From NCBI GenBank assembly GCA_905215405.1, contig CAJMQE010000064.1, forward strand, positions 1-22,033: DNA of 22,033 nucleotides. Direction: 5' to 3'. Source of the stretch: an uncultured bacterium. Lineage in GTDB: Bacteria > Bacillota > Clostridia > Lachnospirales > Lachnospiraceae. A model generated the notes under the pieces. It made no database searches, was not told the origin of the DNA, and saw only the letters and a list, made by a program, of their open reading frames with translations. Each line of letters opens with the position of its first letter. The first letter of the stretch is position 1. Both the position numbers and the translations under genes were made by a program. Below, piece after piece: positions 6,701-15,064 of this stretch.

Positions 6701-7486
6701 ATGAGTGCAGAGACATTTCAAGTGATATCAGTGACGGGGTATACACTGGCGGCCATATTTTTTGTACTGGCAGTCATCCTGTTCTTTGTCATGGATATCA
6801 GGGGAACAATTAGTGATCTGACAGGAAGAACAGCAGCAAGGCAGATCAAAGAATTAAGACAGAGAAATTATGCTGCAGAAGCAACACATAAGCGAGTTGC
6901 AGTATATGAGGAGCTACAAAAGGAAAAGTCAGGAGCGCTGGGAAAAGTAAAAGCAACGAAGACTGGCCAGATGTCACACCGGTCAAGAAGACTGGATATC
7001 ACATCTGGTCTGCTGGGCAGGACAGCAAAAACTGCAGGTGCCGGAAAAATGGCAATGCAGGAGGGACCAATTACGGACGCGTCGGTATTTGCACAGGCGG
7101 ACGGATTACAGGAACCATGGCTGCTCACGGAGCAGCAGAGAGAAAAGCAAAAAAAGGATGCGAGTGATTCAAAATGGACGTTTGTGACAGAACTTCCAAC
7201 AGATGTTCTGAAGGAAGAGGGCGCAGGTCAGAAATTTGAGTCAGAACAGCCAACCGATGTTCTGCGTGAGCAGGGCACAGAACAGGCATTTGAGTCAGAA
7301 CAGCCGACCGATGTACTCGATGCACAGGCTATAATGGAATCCGAAGCACCTACGGGAGTACTTGGTATGGCAGGACAAAATAAGATAACTGCCAGAACTG
7401 AGCATAAGACAGAGTTCTGTGTGGTGTACAGCAAGGTGGTCATTCATACAGAGGAACTGATAGACCTGGATCTTTATGGGACTTGA
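6701..7486 (+). CDS. Single-pass membrane protein with PTDVL phosphomotif array
   Basis: I do not recognise a named family for this 261-residue protein, but its layout is clear. One membrane helix spans about residues 12-33, followed by the charged DIRGTISDLTGRTAARQIKE segment, a basic linker, and an acidic tail. The tail holds four similar motifs, ELPTDVL, EQPTDVL, EQPTDVL and EAPTGVL, with threonines at 167, 185, 203 and 218. The first three are exactly 18 residues apart and come from a 54-base tandem repeat. These share TxVL with the ETTVL motifs of the first FHA protein. The acidic flanks and the Leu at T+3 fit a Ser/Thr kinase substrate and FHA ligand, so it may be a membrane dock for FHA proteins. 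The preferred start is the ATG at 6701 with AGGAG at 6690-6694; a GTG at 6683 lacks one. The function is inference. Confidence 0.85.
   Translation: MSAETFQVISVTGYTLAAIFFVLAVILFFVMDIRGTISDLTGRTAARQIKELRQRNYAAEATHKRVAVYEELQKEKSGALGKVKATKTGQMSHRSRRLDITSGLLGRTAKTAGAGKMAMQEGPITDASVFAQADGLQEPWLLTEQQREKQKKDASDSKWTFVTELPTDVLKEEGAGQKFESEQPTDVLREQGTEQAFESEQPTDVLDAQAIMESEAPTGVLGMAGQNKITARTEHKTEFCVVYSKVVIHTEELIDLDLYGT
7187..7342 (+). repeat. 54-base tandem repeat encoding the PTDVL array
   Basis: Units begin at 7187, 7241 and 7295, each 54 bases apart (18 codons). Units two and three share TCAGAACAGCC at their starts; the third diverges after about 30 bases. The third-position differences between copies (CCAACA, CCAACC, CCGACC) with the peptide PTDVL kept suggest the protein sequence is under selection, not just recent slippage. 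Confidence 0.85.
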
Positions 7487-7606
7487 TTATAGATTCGCTT
7501 AGATCTGATCGAAGAAAACAGAGCAGTAGATAGACAGAACATAAACATCGTCTGGCCCGGAAAAGCGTGTGAGACCGGATGATACATTGCGGCAGGGGGA
7601 AAGAAA
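7487..7606 (+). other. Longest gap before the giant gene, with a weak hairpin
   Basis: The 120-base spacer contains an imperfect hairpin (7547-7555 with 7575-7583, nine pairs including two G-U) and no T-run, so it is not a good terminator. No well-spaced promoter is seen. It may be an mRNA stability or processing element ahead of the 6.3-kb gene. Confidence 0.3.
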
Positions 7607-10600
7607 ATGAAAAAAATAATTAACAGCAGATACCAGAGCAGATTAAAAAAGATTGTATGCTGTATGCTTGCATTTATCTTTTTAATTATGCAGATTCCAT
7701 TTGGAAATATGAAAAAGGTAACTGCGACAGAACAGACAAAAACAGTGCAGGTCACAGTGATGACGGAGCAGCAGATACAAAATACCAGTATGAATGTTGC
7801 GATACATGCACAAAACGGAGATGTACTTGGAAATGCAGCCGATATTGCGCTGACACTAGATGAAAGCAATAGAGTAGCAGGAACCTTTATTTATAATGGA
7901 ACCTATTCTTTTGTGACACAGAGCGGAGAAAATGTACCGGCATATGTCACCTATCATTTAGATGGAAAAGATTATTATGCAGCATGTACAGCAGCAACAC
8001 TTGATGAAGGACTGACACTGGCTACTGGTACTTTTCTTCCAATCCGGATCACAGAAGTCGGAGGAAATGGAACCATTCAGGCAGATGGAGCACAGCTTCC
8101 ACAAAATGCAGTTGTTTACTGCAAAGCTGGTTCCCAGCTTTCAATTAAGGCTGCTGATTCAAATTACATCAGCAAATTAAAAACACAGGACGCTGAACAG
8201 GAAAACTATAGTCAGAGCGTTGCAATTACATTGCCAGAGCAGGCAGATTCCGTACTTAATTATACGGTGACATATGCACCTGTTACGGTAGGAACCAATG
8301 AATCCGATGTAGTACTTACCTATGCAACAAGTGAAAATGGAACCTATCAGCCGGTCACAGGAGCACTTCCACAGGGAGAAATCTGGATCAAAATGACGAC
8401 ACCAGATAAAAAGAGATTTCAGGAACGGGATGGTGTAACAGTTGCTGAACACAGCGATATGCAGATTCTTGGAGAAGAATTCTCGAATGATTATAAAACA
8501 TATACTGCAAAAGTAAAGATCGGAGCTTACAATCAGTTCCAGGTATCACTGATCAATGAATATACCGTGACAATTGTTGTGGATGCCAACGGAACAGTGA
8601 AGGAAAATGAAGAGTCCATTACGGGTACCGTTTCTTATGAGCAGGGAGAAAGTCCTGTATTTACCATGGAGCCAAAGACAGGATATGCACTTGCATCTGT
8701 AAAAGATAATGGTCTCGATGTCATGGATAAGCTGACGGATACGGGTAGAAAAAATGATTCTGATGCAACAATATCTTCTTATGAAATTCCACATATCCAG
8801 AATGACAGTAAGTTAGAAGTAACATTTGTAGAAGATACAAGAACGATTCAGGTCAGTGAAGTGAACGGACAGGGCAGTCTTACATTTTCAGATCAGGTCG
8901 AAGCAGATCCAAATGATGCAAGCATGGCAAAAGTTCAGTACGGAAAAGGAAAGACAGAAGCATTTACAGTTGGTATGGCTGGCTCAGATGTAGAATCAGT
9001 CAGTCTGAACGGTAGTGTTTTAAGTGAGGATTCCAGCACAGATAACTATTATAAAGTCAATGAAGATAATAGTATCACGGTTACCCTGAATGCAAATAAT
9101 CTGACTAGAAATCTGAACGTAGAAGTTCAGTATGTCGCACAGCAGACCAGTAATGATGGTGTGAAGATCAATTTTGATGATGATGCAGTAAAAACACCGA
9201 ACAGTGCAACAATAACGCATCCGGTCACAGTTAATGATACACTAGGAAAAACGGTATTTGTATACAAGAGCGGTACAGATATTGCAATCAAGGCAAATAA
9301 CGGTTTACTTTGTAGAAATATAAATGGCATCAACAGTTTATTCTTAGCAGGAAAGCTCAATAGTCTGGCTGGTAAAGAACTCAGTCTTCTGGTAAAACAT
9401 TCAGCAGGCCAGTATGTTCCACTGTCTGGATCCGATGATCTGTCAAAAACAGTTCTGGAAGTTGTTTACGATACGGATCAGCCAGAAGTTGCAGTAAATC
9501 AGATCGATAAAGTAAGTGGTGAACTTTATAACCAGGATGACATCTCTTATATCGCACCAGATTCTAGCCTTAAATTTGATATTAGTGCACAGGATACAGG
9601 TGCAGGCAATACAGAACAGATCTATCAGAGTGGTGTTAAAAAAATTGTTGTTTTAAAGCATGATGATACTTTAAGTGAGCAGGAGCGTAAAGATAAAGTT
9701 CTTGAAAATGCAGGAATTGCATGGGACGATACCAAGAGTTCTTATCAGTATGAAACAGGAGCAATCAGTGAAAATACTGTTTTTGATATTTATGCAGTAG
9801 ATAAAACAGATAATATCAGTCTTGCAAAACAGGTCAAGGTTGTAGCTGATACAGATAACCCGGAGATCGAAAATGGAAAGACCTCTCTGACATTTTCACA
9901 GGAACACAGTGAGAGTGATGATATCTTTTCATATCCAGCACTGAGACTGAATTTCCTTCCATCTGGATCATATTTTGCAAATGCAGCACAGAGCAAAGTA
10001 CAGATTGCGGTAAAAGCAAAAGATGCTGGCGCAGGTGTTGCACAGATCAGTCTGTGTGATGCAGCGGGTAATACAGTTGGAAACAGCACAGGTACGATTG
10101 AGAAAGTTGATGGGAGTTACCAGGCAACACTGGAATTAAGTGAGGATTTTACTTCTTATCAGGGAAATCTGAATATCGTTTTGGTGGATCACGTAAATCA
10201 TAAAGCTGTAATTCCTGTAACCGCACAGAATTCAAACCTTACAAGTGATAAGGTCGTAATCGAACAGGATGCACCAACATGCACGATGAGTGTGGAAAAT
10301 CCAGAAGGTGTCACACAATTTCAGGATAATGATATAGAGGTATATAATGGAGATGTTACATTCCATTATTCTATAACAGATAAGAAAAACGATACAGATC
10401 CATATTCAGGTATTTTTGCAGCAAAAGTATTTGTAAATGATGAATGTGTAGAACAATATGATTTTACAGATGAAACAGTTAATACAAAAGTAATCAGTGG
10501 TGACATTAGTACAAAGGGAAAGACAACTACAGATGGTGCGGTCACAATAAAGATCGTTGCAGTTGATAACGCAGGAAATGTCACAGAACCAGTGATTAAA

Positions 10601-13600
10601 ACAATTTATATTGATAATCAGAATCCAGTGATCAAAGATGACAAAGGTTCTATTACATTTTCTCAGAATAATGAGAACAATGGATTTACAGATGTAGTTT
10701 TAAATATTCTCACATTTGGTACTTATTTCTCTAACAAAGAGGATAATAGAACAAAAGTCAACGTTGTAGCATATGATGATGCACAGGATTCAACATCCTA
10801 TGAATCAGGAGTAGTTTCCATGGCATTATATTCCGCAGAGAATGGCGGTGAACAGATCGGCAGTGTCAAGGGTAAAATTAAACACAGTCAGACAGAAACC
10901 GGTGAAAGTTGCTATACGGCAGAAATGGGAATTGATCGTGATGAATATACAGGTCCGATCTATATTGAATTGACAGACCGCGCAGGCCATGTAAATCGTA
11001 CACAGGTCAACACATTGAATTCCAATATTGATAATACGAATTTTATGCTTGAAAAAGATGCTCCACAGACAGATATCAATCTTTCAAAGGCAGATACAAC
11101 TTCTACCTATCAGGATATTTATAATGGAGATGTAAAAGCAAATATTACTGTAACAGATCCCGATTCAGGAATTAATAAAGTTGTAATTAATGTAAATGGA
11201 TTCGATTTCCCATATTCTTATCAGGATGCTTACACAACAGAAGGACATTATACAATTGATACAGCTGATTCGGCAATCCAGCCAGATGAGAATGGAAGTT
11301 ATACAATTACTGTAAAATCAATTGATAACGCAGGCAATGCCAATATAGATAATCAGATTAGTTTTTCAATTGATAAAACAGCTCCTGTAATTACATCTTA
11401 TGAATTTAGTAATGCTGACGGATCTGCACTTGCAGATGGAGATAGTATTGGAGATAAAATAGAAGCAGGAATTTCTTCATATGAATATTATTTCAGACAG
11501 GCCATGACGGTTACGGTCACTGCAGATGATAGAAAAGCAGATGGTCAGGCAGCAAGTGGATTACAGTCAATTACAGCATATGTAAAGGATTATGAGTCAG
11601 GACAGTATTACGCAGCTCAGGCAGATGGTACACTGGCTCCTGTTTCAGAGGATCAGCTTCAGTCAATCGTTCCGATCACGACACAGGATAATGCAGTCAG
11701 CTTTGTTGTTCCAGAGAATTTTAAAGGACAGCTTTTTGCATTTGCAACAGATCAGGTAAATAATGCAGGTTCTGCCGTTTCACCAGATGGTTCTGTTGTA
11801 GAATCACCAGAAAAACATGAACAGGAAAATCATATTGTAATGGAAAAAGATAGTAGTGATATGCAGGATATCGATGGCAATGAATTATTTGCGGATAACG
11901 TCAACATGTACATTGAAGCAATTGATACCTATTCAGGACTTGAAAAAGTAGAATGGGAAGTCAGTGCACCATATGATACGGATAACAATCAGAGTGGTGT
12001 GATCACAATCGACAATGATGGTACATTACAGGGCGATACACAGGGATGGGGAATTCCTGATGAAGAGAATGCAACAGAACGCAATCTTGTCAAAAAACTT
12101 TCCAGTACGCTTGCAATGACCAATAATAGTAATGATATTACTGTCACAGTCAGAATGACAGACCGTACTGGCAATACCAGTGAGCAGGAAATGCATTTTA
12201 GTATTGATAAGACTGCACCAGAAATTACACTGGATTTTGATAATCAGGCATCAGATCCTGAATATACCGATTATTACAATGCAGCAAGGACAGCAACAAT
12301 TACAGTAAGAGAGCGTAACTTTACATCAGATGATGTAACTTATGAAATCAGTAACAATCAAAATGGAATTCCAGCATTGTCAGACTGGTCAACGATCGGT
12401 AGTGATGATCCTGATCAGACACTGCACATTGCACAGGTCGTATTTAGTGAAGATGGCGAGTATGAATTTCATATGAGTGTCATGGATAATGCAAATAATG
12501 GACCTGCAGAAATTGATACACAGAAATTTACAATTGATCAGACAAGACCAGTAATCAGCGTTACGTATGATAACGATAATTATGCGAACGGAAATTATTA
12601 TAAAGATGCAAGAACAGCAACAATAGCAATAACAGAACATAATTTTGATGCTTCCAGAGTTTCTGTCAGTGGTACAGGAGATGGATTCCCATCACTTGGT
12701 GGATGGTCACAGGATGGAGATGTTCATTCTGCAACACTCTACTATGGCAGTGATGGAGAATATACATTTGCTATGGGATTCACGGATATGGCAGGAAATA
12801 CTGCAGATGATGTGGCAGAACAGGATTTCATTATCGATCAGACTGATCCTGAACTTACCATTACAGGAGTAGAAGATCAGGCAGCATACAATGGAACAAT
12901 TACACCAGATATATCCTGCAGTGATACGAATATGGATGCATCAGGATTTCAGGTCACACTGGAAAAGGATGGGGAAGAAGTTTCCTATGACAAGGCAGTG
13001 TTACAGGATGGAATGGAATTTGCTTATAGTGATTTCGCAGATACAAAGGATGCAGATGGTATCTATACATTAAAAGCATCAGCTACAGACAGAGCTGACA
13101 GAACAGTAGAAAAAACAGTCACATTTTCAGTAAACCGTTATGGCTCAAATTATCTGATCGCTGATGATGTAAAAAATATATTAGGTAAATATGTAAAAGA
13201 CAATATCGATGTTGTAATTTCAGAAGTAAATGTAGATGATCTTGCTATGAATACGATCAAGGTCGTACTTACGAAGAACGGAACACCAGAAACTTTGACA
13301 GAAGGAAAAGATTATACACTTGATAAAACAGGTGGTAATGGACGCTGGTGCGAATACACATATACCATTGGAAAACAGAAATTTGAGAGTGATGGTACGT
13401 ATATTGTTACATTATATTCAGTAGACAAGGCAGGCAATATCAATCAGAGTGCGGATGAAAATAAAGCAGCAGAAGTATCCTTTGGTATCGATCATACAGA
13501 TCCTGAAGTTGTAGCAATGGATATTGAAGATGGTGGTATTTATCCGGTAGATAGTAAGGAAGTAACAGCATCTGTAACGGATAATCTTGTACTTGACCAT

Positions 13601-13900
13601 GTTTCCATTCTGGTAAATGGAGAAGAAGTCAATTACGATAAAGATGGTGATAACTATACATTCCTTGTAAATAATTCAACTGAAATGCAGTCAGTCAGAG
13701 TGATTGCTACCGATGCAGCGGACAATACGAAAGTATATGATGTCAACAATGTTCTGGTAACTTCAAACCTTTGGATCAGATTTATACATAATAGAATGGC
13801 TGTCATTCTGGTAATTACAGGAGTTGTTTGCTTATGTGCAATCGTCGCAGGATCTGTTGTTGTTATTCGCAGCAAAAAAAAGAAAAAGGAAGAAATGTAA
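7607..13900 (+). CDS. Giant membrane-anchored Ig-like repeat surface protein
   Basis: The 2097-residue protein is exported by Sec: residues 1-40 have a Lys/Arg-rich start, the hydrophobic CCMLAFIFLIMQIPFG core and a polar exit near VTATEQ. The C-terminus has one membrane helix (about 2064-2087) and an RSKKKKKEEM tail in the cytoplasm, so the chain stays anchored in the membrane instead of being sortase-linked. Between them lie many beta-rich Ig/cadherin-like modules. At least ten boundaries carry a D-x-x-x-P signature, such as DTDQPEV, DTDNPEI, EQDAPTC, DNQNPVI, EKDAPQT, DKTAPVI, DKTAPEI, DQTRPVI, DQTDPEL and DHTDPEV, often after a TDxAGN turn. Acidic Asp/Asn turns suggest calcium binding. 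It is translationally adjacent to the next gene (stop at 13898-13900, ATG at 13901) and embedded in the T7SS operon, so it may span the wall as EsaA/YueB does elsewhere, or serve as adhesin or receptor. The function is inference. Confidence 0.92.
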   Translation: MKKIINSRYQSRLKKIVCCMLAFIFLIMQIPFGNMKKVTATEQTKTVQVTVMTEQQIQNTSMNVAIHAQNGDVLGNAADIALTLDESNRVAGTFIYNGTYSFVTQSGENVPAYVTYHLDGKDYYAACTAATLDEGLTLATGTFLPIRITEVGGNGTIQADGAQLPQNAVVYCKAGSQLSIKAADSNYISKLKTQDAEQENYSQSVAITLPEQADSVLNYTVTYAPVTVGTNESDVVLTYATSENGTYQPVTGALPQGEIWIKMTTPDKKRFQERDGVTVAEHSDMQILGEEFSNDYKTYTAKVKIGAYNQFQVSLINEYTVTIVVDANGTVKENEESITGTVSYEQGESPVFTMEPKTGYALASVKDNGLDVMDKLTDTGRKNDSDATISSYEIPHIQNDSKLEVTFVEDTRTIQVSEVNGQGSLTFSDQVEADPNDASMAKVQYGKGKTEAFTVGMAGSDVESVSLNGSVLSEDSSTDNYYKVNEDNSITVTLNANNLTRNLNVEVQYVAQQTSNDGVKINFDDDAVKTPNSATITHPVTVNDTLGKTVFVYKSGTDIAIKANNGLLCRNINGINSLFLAGKLNSLAGKELSLLVKHSAGQYVPLSGSDDLSKTVLEVVYDTDQPEVAVNQIDKVSGELYNQDDISYIAPDSSLKFDISAQDTGAGNTEQIYQSGVKKIVVLKHDDTLSEQERKDKVLENAGIAWDDTKSSYQYETGAISENTVFDIYAVDKTDNISLAKQVKVVADTDNPEIENGKTSLTFSQEHSESDDIFSYPALRLNFLPSGSYFANAAQSKVQIAVKAKDAGAGVAQISLCDAAGNTVGNSTGTIEKVDGSYQATLELSEDFTSYQGNLNIVLVDHVNHKAVIPVTAQNSNLTSDKVVIEQDAPTCTMSVENPEGVTQFQDNDIEVYNGDVTFHYSITDKKNDTDPYSGIFAAKVFVNDECVEQYDFTDETVNTKVISGDISTKGKTTTDGAVTIKIVAVDNAGNVTEPVIKTIYIDNQNPVIKDDKGSITFSQNNENNGFTDVVLNILTFGTYFSNKEDNRTKVNVVAYDDAQDSTSYESGVVSMALYSAENGGEQIGSVKGKIKHSQTETGESCYTAEMGIDRDEYTGPIYIELTDRAGHVNRTQVNTLNSNIDNTNFMLEKDAPQTDINLSKADTTSTYQDIYNGDVKANITVTDPDSGINKVVINVNGFDFPYSYQDAYTTEGHYTIDTADSAIQPDENGSYTITVKSIDNAGNANIDNQISFSIDKTAPVITSYEFSNADGSALADGDSIGDKIEAGISSYEYYFRQAMTVTVTADDRKADGQAASGLQSITAYVKDYESGQYYAAQADGTLAPVSEDQLQSIVPITTQDNAVSFVVPENFKGQLFAFATDQVNNAGSAVSPDGSVVESPEKHEQENHIVMEKDSSDMQDIDGNELFADNVNMYIEAIDTYSGLEKVEWEVSAPYDTDNNQSGVITIDNDGTLQGDTQGWGIPDEENATERNLVKKLSSTLAMTNNSNDITVTVRMTDRTGNTSEQEMHFSIDKTAPEITLDFDNQASDPEYTDYYNAARTATITVRERNFTSDDVTYEISNNQNGIPALSDWSTIGSDDPDQTLHIAQVVFSEDGEYEFHMSVMDNANNGPAEIDTQKFTIDQTRPVISVTYDNDNYANGNYYKDARTATIAITEHNFDASRVSVSGTGDGFPSLGGWSQDGDVHSATLYYGSDGEYTFAMGFTDMAGNTADDVAEQDFIIDQTDPELTITGVEDQAAYNGTITPDISCSDTNMDASGFQVTLEKDGEEVSYDKAVLQDGMEFAYSDFADTKDADGIYTLKASATDRADRTVEKTVTFSVNRYGSNYLIADDVKNILGKYVKDNIDVVISEVNVDDLAMNTIKVVLTKNGTPETLTEGKDYTLDKTGGNGRWCEYTYTIGKQKFESDGTYIVTLYSVDKAGNINQSADENKAAEVSFGIDHTDPEVVAMDIEDGGIYPVDSKEVTASVTDNLVLDHVSILVNGEEVNYDKDGDNYTFLVNNSTEMQSVRVIATDAADNTKVYDVNNVLVTSNLWIRFIHNRMAVILVITGVVCLCAIVAGSVVVIRSKKKKKEEM

Positions 13901-14188
13901 ATGATTTGCAACAGATGTGGAGCCACAGTCGAGGAAGGTAATTTTTGCCCGGTCTGTGGAAACAACATGGAAGAAGATATGAGACAGATCATAAATAATA
14001 GAAACGCAGATATGCAGGCAGCATTTGGAATTGAGGCAGACGCATTTCTGGAGAAAAAAGTAATTCCAGATTATATTCCACCTGACCATAAAAGAAGAAA
14101 CAGATGGATCCTTGTAATAGGGATCCTGTTTCTACTGGTTGCAGCAGGGGTGACCGGAGCACTGTTCTGGTATGGAATTATTGGATAA
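13901..14188 (+). CDS. Small zinc-ribbon membrane protein
   Basis: The 95-residue protein begins with a zinc ribbon (MICNRCG...NFCPVCG; Cys3, 6, 16 and 19), continues through a polar helical stretch, and ends in one strongly hydrophobic helix (WILVIGILFLLVAAGVTGAL, about 69-88) after a KRRNR stop-transfer patch. By the positive-inside rule the ribbon is cytoplasmic and the C-terminus outside. Its ATG directly follows the stop of the giant gene, with AGGA near 13887-13890, implying coupled translation and shared stoichiometry. EssA is also a small membrane protein of the T7SSb channel, but I see no sequence reason to equate them. The role is unknown; a scaffold or assembly factor is plausible. 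Confidence 0.88.
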   Translation: MICNRCGATVEEGNFCPVCGNNMEEDMRQIINNRNADMQAAFGIEADAFLEKKVIPDYIPPDHKRRNRWILVIGILFLLVAAGVTGALFWYGIIG

Positions 14189-14200
14189 GGAGGCAGACAG

Positions 14201-15052
14201 ATGGGAACTTTTCAGTTTGAAAAGATAGCGGATGGCTATGAGAACGGAGAACTTGTAAAGTATACGCTTATGGATCCGGATCTTTACTTTGATACGGCAT
14301 ACAGAATTCTGAGAAAAAAAGAAAGCAGTAATTTTATAATGGCACATAAGGTCCGTTGCAATGGGAAGATCCAGTTCCTCTACAATGTTAGTGGTTTCAG
14401 GAGTCTGTCGGAAGTGGCCGGACGATATCAGGTCAGAGAGTATATGAATCTGATCAACCGGCTGTTAAAGGAATGCAATGAAATCAGTGAGATGGGATTT
14501 ATTCAGCTGGAGACGATTGATACGGCATTGAACAGAATTTGGCTGGATGAAAAAAGCGGACAGATAAAATTTATCTGTCTGCCTGTTGCACTGGATAAGT
14601 CACAGGAGCTGTGCAGAGATTTTGGAGAGAGAATAACAGAGACTGCAGCGCAGTTGATCGAAAATTCCGGTTATAGCAGGGACAGGGTCCTTGCAAATGT
14701 ATACAGGGCATGTATGGATCACAATTTTTTTGGTGGTAGAAAGCATGAAAATAATAGGAAGACAATGACGCTTACATGTGTGAGTCATAAAATGGAGCCG
14801 GTTTCTGTTTTTAAAAACGAGTTCATTCTTGGAAAAGGAACACAGGCAGATGGGGTTGTACTGGTCTCATCAGCAGTCAGCAGAAAACACTGCCGGATTC
14901 TTATGGATGCAACCGGAGAACGGATTGAGGATCTTAACAGTCTGAATGGAACTTATGTCAATGGAGAACGACTGGCTGATAACAGACAGTACCGCGTAAA
15001 GAACGGCGATCTGATCAGGCTTGCTGACGTAGAATTTAAGCTTAGTATGTAA
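14201..15052 (+). CDS. Second FHA-domain protein with EssB-like (DUF6382-type) N-terminus
   Basis: This 283-residue cytoplasmic protein is a shorter paralogue of the operon's first product. Residues 1-185 repeat its N-terminal domain: a strand pair ending in FLYNVSGFRSL, a long helical hairpin (YMNLINRLLKECNEISEMG), then strands with the IWLDEKSGQIKFICLPV pattern, equivalent to ILVNPISKRASILYYPV in the first. The FHA domain covers about 190-283, with G211-K212-G213, S227-R-K-H230 and S247-L-N249 followed by GTYVNG. Unlike the first copy it has no zinc ribbon and no ETTVL linker, so it should be a plain phosphothreonine reader without its own switch. AGGAGG (14188-14193) overlaps the previous stop and sits seven bases from the ATG. 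The domain resembles the EssB/YukC cytosolic domain, but no membrane helix is present. Assignment of fold is secure for FHA, probable for the N-terminal part. Confidence 0.9.
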   Translation: MGTFQFEKIADGYENGELVKYTLMDPDLYFDTAYRILRKKESSNFIMAHKVRCNGKIQFLYNVSGFRSLSEVAGRYQVREYMNLINRLLKECNEISEMGFIQLETIDTALNRIWLDEKSGQIKFICLPVALDKSQELCRDFGERITETAAQLIENSGYSRDRVLANVYRACMDHNFFGGRKHENNRKTMTLTCVSHKMEPVSVFKNEFILGKGTQADGVVLVSSAVSRKHCRILMDATGERIEDLNSLNGTYVNGERLADNRQYRVKNGDLIRLADVEFKLSM

Positions 15053-15064
15053 GGAGTAGAGAGA

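Noticed and set aside
6101..6721. 206-codon open frame on the - strand opposite the kinase ectodomain
   Set aside because: It is antisense to a clear gene, rich in Cys/Leu/Ile/Phe as expected for the complement of this codon use, and lacks a ribosome binding site.
7187..7342. Tandem repeat considered as a CRISPR or non-coding repeat
   Set aside because: Units are in frame, adjacent without spacers, and encode a conserved peptide within a clear gene.
7547..7583. Hairpin before the giant gene as an intra-operon terminator
   Set aside because: The stem has G-U pairs and no T-run, and no new promoter is visible downstream.
7474..7869. 131-codon open frame on the - strand over the giant protein's start
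   Set aside because: It is a Val/Cys/Phe-rich shadow of the signal-peptide region with no ribosome binding site; the + strand gene has a strong one.
12645..13073. Two overlapping-frame + strand open frames (75 and 60 codons) inside the giant gene
   Set aside because: They are off-frame readings of the Ig repeats, without start signals.
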